A DNA stretch of 64,000 nt from Gymnothorax reevesii. Its lineage: Eukaryota > Chordata > Actinopteri > Anguilliformes > Muraenidae. The position numbers were made by a program, and so were the translations under genes. The stretch's first letter is position 1, and every line of letters begins with the position of its first letter. The notes under the pieces were generated by a model. The model made no database searches and was not told the DNA's origin. It saw only the letters and a program-made list of their open reading frames with translations. Shown piece after piece: positions 35,650 through 47,199 of this stretch. The DNA lies in contig CM056588.1 in NCBI GenBank assembly GCA_029721435.1, forward strand, positions 39,821,430-39,885,429. Direction: 5' to 3'.

Positions 35650-35815
35650 GGCAGTGCTGCCCAAATCATGGTCCTCAAGAGCTGAGAACTGCTGATTTTT
35701 TACCCTCCCATTACCTAGGAGTCAGGTATGATGACATTCTGGCCAATGAGTGTCAATAATTGTTCATGTAATTGCCTGGAAGGAGAGAAAACCAGGGTTG
35801 GATTTGAGTAAACAC
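35650..35815. repeat. half-copy of a dispersed MITE-like repeat
   Basis: GCCCAAATCATGGTCCTCAAGAG ... CCCATTACCTAGGAGTCAGG ... AAAACCAGGGTTGG follows the general plan of a fish MITE with inverted GCCCAACCNTGGTCCT / AGGACCAGGGTTGG ends, but internally decayed. It is related to 19376-19510 and lies immediately left of another MITE. Confidence 0.45.
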
Positions 35816-35831
35816 AGAGAGTTCACTAGAC

Positions 35832-36034
35832 CAGGGCTATTCAACTTTATCCTACAGGGGCCGGTGTGGGAGCAGGCTTTCATTCCAACCAAGCACTTAC
35901 ACACCTTATACTAGTAATCAAGCTCTTTTGCAAAGACTCTTAGGGTTGATTAGTGGAGTCAGGTTTGTGAGTGATTGGCTGGAATGAAAGCCTGCACCTA
36001 CACCGCCCCCCCAGGATTATGTTGAATAGCCCTG
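35832..36034. mobile_element. hAT-type MITE with inverted ends and imperfect TSD
   Basis: It begins CAGGGCTATTCAAC and ends GTTGAATAGCCCTG, a perfect 14-bp inverted pair. A second inverted block pairs GCAGGCTTTCATTCCA (near 35873) with TGGAATGAAAGCCTGC (near 35980). The flanks CACTAGAC (35824-35831) and CAGTACAC (36035-36042) match at 6 of 8 positions, as expected for an aged hAT target duplication. About 203 bp, noncoding. A relative lies at 26088-26190. Confidence 0.88.
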
Positions 36035-36042
36035 CAGTACAC

Positions 36043-37415
36043 GCTACCACAGGAGACTAGGCTTACAGCAGAGGTCGTTGGGTTAAAAAATTCACAAAAT
36101 GAAGATGTTGCCAAAATTCTCAACCTGCGCACATCTCCACGCTCATTGATCGTTGGCCTCTGATGCGAGTGGCTCTCAAAGCCCCCTTCCCCCACTCCAC
36201 CAGGCCAGACCCCGGTGGCCCTCAGGCCGGTCAGCGAGAGGTGGAGTAGAAGGGGTGAGAGGTCACAGGGATGGCAACACAGACCTCGTGGCGAGAGTCC
36301 TGCTGATCCTCCACAACCAAAATACTAAGAAAAAACGAGGTAGAGATATCTTGGTAGACCTACCCAATGGGAAAAGGGGGCGGGGTCACGAGGTCACAAG
36401 TGGGGAATGTGATTGGGCGTTCAGCACAGAGACAGAGAGAGGCATTCAGGGCCGGGTGCTGCTCATGTGTGTACTCCGGTGGCCCCATATGTTCAGGCAG
36501 CAGTGGAAAGATGTGCTGAGGGTCACCCAACATTTTGGGTCCTGTTACAATCCAAACACAAGAGCTGCAGGCGACTGAGACAAGGGAAAACAGAGAAGAA
36601 GACAGTAAAGAAATGAATTCTTCACCTATGCATTCTCTCTCTTCTCGGACAGCAGGCCTCTTTTCTTACTCTGCCTTTTCCTCCGCATCGCAAGGAGGTA
36701 AATGCAAAGAATTTGATTCACAGAGGGAAAAGAGTGACACATCAAATCTATACCTCTCATCTTATGGGCTGATTTTCAGCAATCCTGAAAGAGCAGGGTG
36801 TATAAATCACGAAACCGAGCTGTCTGAATTCCTGTCGTGGATTAAAGTGAGGACGAAGAATGACAAGAAAAAAGCAAGAGAAAATGATGAAATGAAAAGA
36901 CACGGTTAAAGAATGAGAGATCTGATTCCACGCCATGGCCTATACCGACCCGTCTGGAGGAACATGGTCTTTGTGACTTACCCAACTTTGGGTCTAGCCA
37001 GTGGCACAAGGAACTGAAAGCAACAAGCTAACACATTCTTTTTCTACTACCAGAAAATCAGTAGCACTGTGTAGTAAACGAATGCATGTTGACTGCACAT
37101 CAGTTCCACACTCCAGTCCGGTTTGTTTGTTTGTTTGGATGGGAAGAGGACATGCCGACTCATGAGGCACATATCGTCATAATTCCAGTTTGGCTCAGAC
37201 AAGCATATGGTTCTTGCTGGAAAACAATATTTTAGGTTGTAGACCAACTCATTTCTGGTCGAAATGCCTCAGGTTGACTAAGAGGCACCACACTTGGTCT
37301 CAGTTGGTCAAAAAACCCCTTTACTGATTGCATGTGTAAGACAACTTAAGCTCTGACATCACATCACTTTTCATACTCTTTCCTAAGGAATTATAGGATT
37401 TGCACACTATTCATT
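36043..37415. other. intergenic, nothing recognised
   Basis: The 141-residue frame at 36153-36578 and the overlapping 36535-36909 frame have no recognisable domain, splice context or homologue known to me. They are treated as chance. Confidence 0.35.
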
Positions 37416-37419
37416 CACA

Positions 37420-37640
37420 CATTCATACCTTCAGGAAATTTGAAGTGTCTGATTAGCCGGACATGCACGTCTTTTAACTGCGGTAGGAAACTGGAATACT
37501 CTAAAGAAACCCGCACAAACATGGGGAGAACATGCAAACTCCACCCAAAAAACCTGGGCCAGACTCAAACTCATGACCTTCTGGCAGTGTGGCAACAGCT
37601 TGAATGACAGGGCCATTGCGCTACGCCTGGCAAATTAAAC
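37420..37640 (-). repeat. tRNA-type SINE-like repeat
   Basis: On the minus strand, TGGAGTTTGCATGTTCTCCC followed by a TGTTTGTGCGGGTTTC-like block, with an upstream tRNA-like head (GGCGTAGCGCAATGGCC, then a B-box-like GGTCATGAGTTTGAGTC), matches a repeat type abundant in fish genomes. The head is degraded, so current pol III activity is doubtful. Confidence 0.7.
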
Positions 37641-37789
37641 TAACGCACCAAAAGATGAGTTGCTGGAGGACGTAGTGCTTGAAGTCACATATTCCATAGA
37701 GGAAGATGTTTTAAAAAGTTATTTGCAATGTTTCTACAAAGTGTATGAGGAAGGTGAGAGTTGTAAGAGGGTAATGTCAATCCTTAGCG

Positions 37790-38470
37790 TATCACTAGCG
37801 CTGTAAGCGTGACTATAGCACTTGGTTGCAGGGATGGCACTGTGCACACAGCATCAGGACTGTGTGCACAGTGTTAGCACTACGAAGGAAGCACCCTTAT
37901 GTAAAGGCGAGTGCATCATTAGCACTGTAAGCATGGTTTTAGCACTTGATTGCAGAGTTAGCACTGTGCACACAGCATCAGGACTGTGTGCATAGCATTA
38001 GCACTACAAAGGAAGTGTTAGTACTCAAAGACAAGTGCATCAATTAGCACTGTAAGCATGGCTTAAAGCACTTCATTGCAGAGTTAGCACTGTGCACACA
38101 GCATTACGACTGTGTACATAGTGTTAGCACTATAAAGGAAGAGTTAGCACTCTGAGTCCGTCATCAGCACTTTGCAAGCAGTGTTTGCACAGTAATGAAT
38201 GTGTTGGTCCAGTGGATGTATCGGCAGTGCTGTGAGTCAGGTGTCAGCACGGTATGTAGTCTAAGAGCTGCAAGAGTAGCATTAAGGACAGATCAGAGCT
38301 GTGCTCGAAGTGTTCCATACCGTACAGAAAGTGCTGAATCTATGAGAGAAAACGCTAACACAATGACGGGAACATTCGTTGTCATTAGAAATGTGAGAGC
38401 AGTGTTAGAACAGCGAGGGGAACATTAGTGCTTTACAAATTCACCTGTAAAGGCTAAGTTAGCACTATGT
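37790..38470. repeat. TTAGCACT minisatellite with about 124-bp higher-order unit
   Basis: The octamer TTAGCACT occurs exactly at 37874, 37919, 37939, 37958, 37998, 38044, 38084, 38124, 38144 and 38459, always in the + orientation. A larger unit (GCACTGTAAGC ... GCACTGTGCACACAGCAT ... GACTGTGT ... TTAGCACTA...AAGGAAG) repeats near 37797, 37921 and 38046 with a period of about 124 bases, then decays to the right. Noncoding. Confidence 0.9.
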
Positions 38471-38474
38471 GCGG

Positions 38475-40510
38475 TAGCCTAAGTTAGTGGAGTATGTTAG
38501 CATTGTTAGCAATGAAGCTCCCACAGTGCAAAGCTCAGCCCCTCTCCTCTGCTTAGGGCCCCTGCATGATATTTCAAAGCTAAGCGTTGATGTGTGCTGC
38601 AGGACCTTGAACACCAGCACTGTCTCATTAGTGGTTTGTGACTATTGAAAGGTAATATCAGAACAACACTCCCAGCATAGAGGCATCCCTCCCATCTTAC
38701 ACCCCAGAAACACTGATTTTTCTGTCCCAGGGTCATAGGAGGAGAAAATACATGACATAATTCATACATGGAAGAGACTGATAAGAAGGAATTCGAAGCA
38801 CTGATGATCGAAGAAGAATCAATTAACAACTTTATGAACAACAATCGCGGGACAAAACGAACAGATATGTGCACGAGCAAACAGACATGTACACATCCAT
38901 GAACAAACACATGCATTTATGCACATACATACTTGCACATGCACACACACATACATGCCAATCCCATATACACACTGATGGGTCAGACGGATAACATGCA
39001 GAGACACTGTGGTCGCCAAAGGGCTGTCTTGTACTCAAATGCACGCAGCGTGAATTTATTCAGACAAAAAGCCAGTAACTTAATTTCAATTTATTCAGGT
39101 TATAATGCTGATTATTCTGTTAAGACATGAAACCAGGCAGAATTAGATTGAATTAAATCCTGAATTTTCTCCCGTTTGGACGCATACAAATGCACACACA
39201 CAAAACAAATCTAAACTGAAACCAATGAAACAGGGCCAAAGTTGATCTAAATCCTGATGTGATTTTGTTTAGCTACAATAAAAACAATTACCGCATAATT
39301 ATTGGTTTCCCAGAGAGTGAACGCAAATAGTGAAATGACTAGGTTCCAGATGCCCCAGGCTTGGCGGTGTGAAATAGGGATTTTTTTGTTTGTTTTTCAA
39401 ATTTATTGCTTGAAACAAACCCATCATTACCGCTTGAATTACGACTTTCCTCAATTTCCAGTGAAGTTGGCATCCTTGAGATCTGTGTTTTGAGCACAAA
39501 GATGCAAATTTCACTGTAGCGTGCAACAAATAAACACAGATTTTGTCAAAAAACATGCTAGATTACATCTGAGGGTGGGTTTTCTGCACAACGTTTAAAT
39601 TCAAAGACAACAACTGAAAACAAACAAAAAATACGAGGATAAACTTGAGGTTATGATTTGGCAGAATAAGGGCACAAAAAATAAGGCCTTCAGTAAATAC
39701 AACTGCAATGTGTTCTGCAGTCAGGATTGCTAAATAAATTGCTATGATGGTACGAGATCCTCTCAAATACAATGCAAAGAACTTCACTATCTCTATAAGC
39801 CAGCTGTTTTTCAAAGGCAGAATGTCTCTGACCATTTCTGTTTTGGGTACACTTGTTCTCACAATCCTCTCATGCAAAATTGTTATAAATTATTTCATTT
39901 TAATTAAAAACATCACCCCATCTTTATCCACTTACAAAAGAAAATAATTTGCACAGTCACACATTTCATGCTCAAACGGCTCTCTTGACAAAAAGGTTTT
40001 GAGTTGTTATTGAGAATTGAAAGGCAATGTCCATCCTTACAAAAGTTGTTTAATCAAAAGCACAGTATAGATCTCACAATATTTTCACGATGAAAGTGCC
40101 CAGAGAGAAGTTATATTTTTTCATCATAAAATCTGCATAAGTGTTGGGTATGAGGGGCTTGAAATACATTCATGCTCTTTCAATAAAAAATTGAGAAAAC
40201 TATAAGTACAACTTTTAGGATGCCATGTGAAAGGTTAGATGAATAAGTATAGCAGGGGTTGGAATTCCTTTACCCATGAAAACTTCTTATTCATGGAAAG
40301 ACAGACGGAGCTCAGTGTTCCCCTTTTTGATTGGGAGCGCTAAGCTTCCAATGAGCTGTCCTTGAAAAAAGAGAAATGATTCACAGCGCAGCTTCTGTCT
40401 CCTACTTCACACTGAACCCAGATCACCCCACGCTAAAGCCACAGCTCTTCAAAACCATCTTAAAGGGGCAATTAACCCATTAAATATAGACTTTTTCTAC
40501 CTAAAATTCC
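38475..40510. other. intergenic, nothing recognised
   Basis: No gene or mobile-element ends were seen. An ACATGCACACA-rich patch lies at 38860-38965. Confidence 0.35.
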
Positions 40511-40513
40511 CCC

Positions 40514-40710
40514 ACTGAAAAAATTAAGACTTTGGATCAAAGTAAAAAATCTGCATCAACTTGTTACAGCTTTTTTTTTTTTTTTAGTTTTCTCAAATAA
40601 AATTTTTTTTACATAGGTAATTTTTTTAAGTTGAGAAAAACTAAAAAAATTAGCTGTAACAAGTTAACACAATTTTTTTACTTTGATCCAAAGTCTCATT
40701 TTTCTTCAGT
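40514..40710. mobile_element. fold-back MITE-like element
   Basis: It runs from ACTGAAAAAATTAAGACTTTGG to CAAAGTCTCATTTTTCTTCAGT. The arms (40514-40596 and 40631-40710) pair along most of their length, including AGACTTTGGATCAAAGTA / TACTTTGATCCAAAGTCT and AACTTGTTACAGCT / AGCTGTAACAAGTT. The loop is about 34 bases. No coding capacity and family unknown. Confidence 0.8.
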
Positions 40711-41045
40711 TACAGCGTTGTCTGAACAACCCTTCTCTTCTAACTTCAGCGATAGTGAAGCTTCCGATAAAGCTGAAGCATTTAAAGTGCCTGATCAAGT
40801 CTCTTCCCAAAAGCGGAGGGTTTTTGCCAGATTCACATCAATATGACCCTGAAACCCCTGTAGAGTTGGCACAGCTCAGACTGGCGAAAAGATTTAACAT
40901 CTGGTTTTCCCAGGAAGCCTGCTCGAAAACCCCAGGACATTTTTACATACAATTTTAACATTTCTTACATGATATATTAAGTCAATGCTGAAAGAAATTT
41001 ATTTGTGATGGGCTACCAGCCTGCAACCCATTTTTATTGTATTAA

Positions 41046-41724
41046 CCCTTTGTTGCATGTTGTCCAATATTTTGGACGTAAGTTAAGTGGGGTTTATTAT
41101 CTCTAGGCTCACGGATACCCTGAAACACACAAAATATACATTTTACTGGACATTTCCAGACAATAATTTCCTCGATAGGTGCCTCTCTGATTAGTCAAAT
41201 ATAATTTACCACGAACAATCACAATGGCTGCATCCACAAGTAAGATGTCGACGAAAGTCAGAAATAGTCAAATATTGTTCAAGTTTTGATCAGACTTTTT
41301 TCTGTTGGGGATGGAAATAGATCATATAGCATAAGCTGAAAACACATAACCTATGTAATGCATGTCTATTTGTTGGAATACATCTGAGTCTGTGCTCTAT
41401 CAAAAATATTGGACATTATGCATGTTGAGTAAATAGCTCAAATAAGCAATGTTTGAGAATACAGAATACAGAGAGAACATTGTGCATATCAATGACCAGG
41501 TTTCTTCAATTTCACATTATTTCTGTCACTCTGCATGCATAATGCCCAAAATACTGGATGGCAGTGCGCATCCCACAAGCATAATGTCCAAAATAATGGA
41601 CTGACAGACCATCCACTTGCACCTCCCCCCCCCACCCCCACCCCCGACACACAAAATATTGCACCAAATCCGAACAAATGGTCCAAGGCATTTTTATCTA
41701 TGTGTATCTCTATGTATCAAAGGG
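41046..41724. mobile_element. piggyBac-like non-autonomous element
   Basis: TTAA (41042-41045) then CCCTTTGTTGCAT at the left; ATGTATCAAAGGG then TTAA (41725-41728) at the right. TTAA duplication plus CCCTTTG ends is the piggyBac hallmark. Inside, GTCCAATATTTTGGAC (41061) and related blocks AATATTGGACATTATGCATG (41407), GCATAATGCCCAAAATACTGG (41538) and GCATAATGTCCAAAATAATGG (41579) occur in both orientations. 679 bp with no transposase. Confidence 0.8.
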
Positions 41725-41728
41725 TTAA

Positions 41729-43195
41729 AAATGAATCTTCAATTATTTTATCATTCACTTTACACGTACACACACCCAATCTCATTGCAGGAAAAGAAAA
41801 GAAATGGGAAAAGGTGGCATGTTGATAAAAAGTCTGGCATCGTGTTTATTTATTGGAGGGAAAACAAACTGAATTGATTTCACCTCAAAGGTCCTCATTG
41901 GGTCAGGGATATAGGATGCAAACAGTGGCCTGTATAAACAATGGTTAATAACAGCTTTAGAATTTTCCAGACAGATTAGACAAATTGGATAATGGATGAG
42001 TCAATATTATGCAATTGTCAGCTCTGAAAGAGGGAAAGCTACATCTCTGCGCAAAGGTTCTGGTTGTAGGTCATTTCTGAACACATTTCTTCCACTGAGT
42101 TCCTGATCCATCTGCTTCAGTCTCTTCAGGTAATCCCAAACATCCCTGAAGATGCAAATTTCGGTGCCCTGCAGATTCTGTAACATCACAATTTTATTCT
42201 ATTTATTTATTTTTTGATGCAAAAATTTATATGTGATGTCTTCATTTTTGGACGATTAATTCTCAATACTCCAAAATGCATTCTTTTTCACTGTATGGCT
42301 AATACAGAAAATAGAAAATAAAAACACCTGAGACCAAAATTTATATCGGCAATTGTCATTCTGTTTCTTTTTACACACTGACTAAACCCAGAGTTGTGAT
42401 TTTGGCAGCAAAGTTTTGTGAGAAATGAGCCAACACCCCGGGCAAAGCAGTTGAAGTGCGGCACCATTCAGACAAAATTAGGTTTCCCCTCCTGTCTGTA
42501 AGGCTTAGAGGAGACGAGGTGCGAGATGTTGTATGTATCTGGGGTAATGGTGGGGCTGTAAATTCAGAGGGTTCACAGTCATTTTGCCAACAGTAGCACC
42601 ACAAGTGTGCTTTACTACTCAGCACTGATGTAAAATATCTATGAAGTGTTAGATAATGGTTTCCAGGACAGCCTCATGACAGCCGTGATATGGGGGGGGG
42701 GGTCTGCGGTCTCATCTTTAGCCGCCACCCCCGCCCCCTCCTTAAGACTGATGAAGAAGCCTGAATATGGAGCCCAGGTGGGACGTGCTCTGAATTTGAT
42801 GAAGCGGTATAATCCGGCCCCTGGCCCCCCCCCGAACAGACTGATAATATCACTAAAAGACAGATTGTCAGTCGGGGAAGCATTCGCAGACCAATCGCAT
42901 ATGGGTCTCATTATTCATTCTGATTATTGTGACTCCTGATAAACTTTCATCAGGAGGTGACACTCCCGAGCCAGGCCTCGTAATCGGGTCCCACTTGCCA
43001 GACAAACAGAGCTTAAACACGGCGTCTGGACCAAACTACGAAACTGCAGAGTGGCGACAGTCTCAAAACTGCAAAACATTCCCCACTGCTCCCATTCCTT
43101 CATCACAGTACCATGTCAGTAAGCAGTCTTGCAGAGTGGAACGTTCTCTCAGAAAAAGTAATGGATATTGCACAAAACTAAAATAATATGGATCC
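41729..43195. other. intergenic, nothing recognised
   Basis: No gene is supported. A 10-base G run lies at about 42691-42700 and C runs at about 42822 and 43466. Confidence 0.35.
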
Positions 43196-43199
43196 GAGT

Positions 43200-43290
43200 A
43201 GAGTGGAACAGGATATAACTGAGCGGAATGGAACAGGATAAAACTGACTGGAAGAGGTACAGGATATCATAGAGCGAAATGGAGAGAAAT
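43200..43290. repeat. short GGAACAGGATA tandem repeat
   Basis: About three imperfect units of 28-32 bases (GAGTGGAACAGGATATAACT, GAATGGAACAGGATAAAACT, GAGGTACAGGATATCAT) in direct orientation. Confidence 0.7.
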
Positions 43291-43294
43291 TGTA

Positions 43295-46200
43295 AAATGA
43301 GTTGTTCTTGTGAAGGTGACGATTCGCCACAATTCACTGAAAAGGGATTAAAGGGTTAAATTACGTTAGACCAAATACAGGAGAAATGAGGAGGGGACAG
43401 AATAGTTTTCAGTCTCCTGCTTCCCCTGGTCCTGTTTATTAAATTACAGATCAGTACAACCACTGCCCCCCCCCCATTTAATTTGATCAGAAAACCTGCT
43501 GACGCAGTCCCTCCGTTGCCCCCCCCCACTACACCCTCCACTCATGTGAAACCAATTTTAGCTCCACATTCAAATCTGCAGCTAAAAGCCGGACTAACTC
43601 ATCTTTCACCCCAAACTTGCCCAAACGGTGCTCTCTAGTTACGACAGCACAGAGAGTGTGGGCACAGAACGGTGGGCCAGCAACTGCTGGGTGCTTTAAT
43701 GGGTCAAAGTTCGAATGGACTGAACAAAGGAGAGAGCAGCCCGCAGAAGGTGCTACACATCACACCTTACAGCCTTACAGGGGACCAGGGATTGACATTT
43801 CCCCAAATTAATTCTGGCAAATAAAAAAACTTCCCTGTTTCACTATTTACCGAAGACACTGCATCTCTTCATTCCTCAAAAGTCAAAGTTCTCTGACTGG
43901 TTTTAGTCCACTCAACACTATATGAACATGGCAAAAGGTCAATACTTTCGCATGATCCTCTTTTGTTTTTTTTCTTAACAGCACAGAAGAGATGACTCTT
44001 CAAATTCTTGCTCAGCCTCTAAGATTTACCAACGCAGTGCCAAAACCTCATTGCAAAATAAAAAAAAAAAACCCAAAACAAAAACAAAAAAATACAGTCA
44101 GTCACCTGTTAAGTGACATCCACCTGTCAAATACACCTGCACAGACGAATAATCCGGTCCAATGATACACTCCGGTAAAGTGACGCCTGGCTGTACTGAA
44201 TCCCGTCCTGTAAGGTAACAGATGAATCAAGGAGCTGCTTCACATCCACCGCACAATGTAGATTAAGAGAAATTAACGGCAACCCTGAGTGTGCCTTCAC
44301 CATGAAGCTGAATTAACGTGTAATTATTTGTAATTAGTTTGTAGTTAATGTGTAATAACTATTTTAAGGTTACTGCAAGGGGAAAAAAATCATATCTTAA
44401 AATATTATGTCAGGCTGTGTTCCTAGACCTTAATGATTCACCACAGCAAGCAAAAGTAAATAAGAAAAATACACCAATACCATGTGCTTTACCGGGAAAT
44501 CCTTCCTCCTGGTCTGTGCAAGAGGAACTGAAAAAAGAAACTCCGATTATTTCTTTGAATAAGATATTCCACAGAGGTTGCTATGACAAGAAAAAGTTGA
44601 GCATAATTTCAAATATCAAACACTTTTCTGTTCCGTAATCACAGTGCTGTGTCTGTTGCAACAAACTTCAAATTTTTTGACAGAACAACTGTCTCAAGAG
44701 AAATCTGACAGAAACCAGATCCGTAAAAAATGATTGCCACACATGACAGCCAACATCCCCTGAAGTCGACCTGAATTTTGCCATCAAAAGGGCACAGAAG
44801 AAACAGACGGAATGAAATTTTTCTCCCCCCCCCAAAAAAAAAACATACCCATCGTCCGCGGGGTTTTTTCTTTTTTTTTAACGTAACACAAAAAAGCATC
44901 CGTGGACCCATTTATTTGTAGATTCCCTCTCATGTTTGTGCGCACTCAGAATAACAGCTTATTCTTCATTCAAAATACAACAACAAGGGGAATCCTAGGT
45001 GCATCGTGCATTAATAAAGACACAAGAGCCCTATTGTGAAGCTCAGTGAGATCGGACACAGCCAAAGGCCATCTTCCCCATGGAACGTATATATTTCCGC
45101 AGCGAGAATAGGAAAATGATACGTTTCCAACAGTGGCCCTTTGAGAAGGAGGAGGAAAAAACATTTGTTTAAAATGTCACTTTTTGAATGACGTGCGGAT
45201 CGGTTGTGTTCGTGCCGGGCCTTGCTGGAGTGGTGTGTTTTGCGTTAGACACAGGCCGCTAAATGGTACCGGTCAGAGGCCTCGCCAAAATATAACAGGG
45301 GTAGTGTGTAATTCTAGACTCAGCCAGGCCGTCTTAGCGTTTAACAACTCAAATAAATAATATAGATATGACATCAAAAATCATTAGTCATTTGAAACCA
45401 GAGGGAAAAATCGCCAGTTCAAAATGTTTTTTCCCCAAAAGTTCTAGCCAACACAAAGCACACTATTTCAGGCAAGTCGTGAGCACAATTATGTCGTCAG
45501 CAATTTTCATATTTAACATTTTACTAAACTGAAAACCATGCCGCAGTGCATAAAATGTTACAAACTGGAAATAGTCGCTGTCTTTTCCTTTGCAGATTTC
45601 AAATTCAGTGAGTCAATTGGCAAAGCCGCCGAGAAATTGTATCATGGACAAGTAATTGCCCAGTATTTTATTTTACATAAATTATCTTGCCAGTTCAAAC
45701 CCCAAATTACTTAGTGCGTTTTGACCTGATAAATGCGCCATCTGAAAAAAAAACGATTCAGTCCCACATACTGGACAGCTTCTCAATCAAAGCATAACGA
45801 GGTTTTTACACATAAAGTGCCACGATAACGCCGGAATACCACAAATCAATATACTTCCTATTACGGATGAGCTATTATTACTCAACATGGTTCGATTCGC
45901 CTTCCTCAAAGAAAAACAAAAACAGCAAAACATTCAAATGCCATTGATAACGGATTTTAAGCCGTTCACGACGCAACACACATTAATTTAGCGCATATTT
46001 GTTGAACGCTGAGGCCCAGATGCAATCACCTGCAGTGAACACTGTCCAGCATGACACGAGATTAGCTTCTTCTGTGAACACAGTGGTGTTAAAGCGGACT
46101 TGCAAAATCGTGCGGTCCGTCCTCAAGGTCGCAGAAGCTATTCCCCAAGGAACGGATCAGCTTTAACACGCTGAGCTATGGACTTAAAGGGGTATTATTT

Positions 46201-47195
46201 TAGGCAATGTTCCACAAAATCTTATATAGGCCTGCCAAAATTAAGGATGCAAAAATGAACTGGCAGACACCGCACTCTGTGACCTTTCGTTGTTGTCTTT
46301 CCCGGGCCACAGTTCCACGTCGTCTTTGTGGACAATGGAATCAATTATTGTTCCGGAGAGGCTTGGCGTGGTAAGTCTTCAGTGGCAGGGGAGAACGAGA
46401 GGGCATTGCCGCCCGAAGGCGATGAATCCCATTGGGAACACACGGTGTCTAAATCGCATCCGTGTCTTTTAAATTTCACCATATGTAAATAGCAACCCGT
46501 CCGCGCTCTGGAAATGACTTGAAGCGCCAATTAAATGGGCCATAACTCTTACTAGTTGCAGCGGTGAAGAGGGAGGAGAACGAATGGGGAGGAATTTCTG
46601 ATGTTTAACGGTTTATTAACATCTTTCCATTTTTTATTTTGAGTTTATGAAAGTTTTTTATGGTTAGACCATTTCTTAAAATATTTTTTCCGCCATTAGT
46701 ACAGCAAAATGGCTTAGGCTATTTTTTTCCCTCGATCATCATTTCAGTGTGTGTAAAACTACGTGTTCATAGTCACAGAAACAATCCAGTGACACATTTG
46801 TGGCTGCTGGGTAGTTTCGCGGATTTTCTCGCTCATTATTGCAGCTTGGCAGGGGACATATATGTATGGAGGCCTCATGAATTTCGAGAGCAGTAACACT
46901 GCCAGCTCCACGGCGGTTTTCATTAACAATACCCCCAGCGAGTTGATCAGTCAGACGAACAGACGGACAGTTTTAAATCAAATGTGCAGAGCGCGAATTT
47001 ACTTTTAACTTCGCATGAACTGCAAATTTGACAAACGCAAGTAAAGCGCAACTAAATATTTACTGTCGCTGTTGAACACAATATTGCCATAAAATTTAGA
47101 CTGTCTTGATGGTAGATGATGACAGGTCTTCTTTTTCCATTAAATAAAGGCAAAAAAAAAAAAAAAAATCCCTCAAGAATTCAAGATTTAAAGTT
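43295..47195. other. intergenic, mostly single-copy looking, no gene
   Basis: No homologous coding sequence or transposon ends. From about 45180 to 46560 the DNA is free of obvious simple repeats and has a mixed composition. It is a candidate for conserved noncoding DNA, but conservation cannot be judged from one sequence. A-rich runs lie at 44061-44072 and 47152-47168. Confidence 0.3.
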
Positions 47196-47199
47196 GCCT

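Noticed and set aside
36153..36578. 141-residue plus-strand frame upstream of a second overlapping frame
   Set aside because: It overlaps another unrelated frame (36535-36909), has no recognised homology, and its codon composition looks random.
37790..38470. CRISPR-like array of regularly spaced short repeats
   Set aside because: The octamer is too short, spacing is irregular, and spacers are themselves repeated; it is a vertebrate minisatellite.
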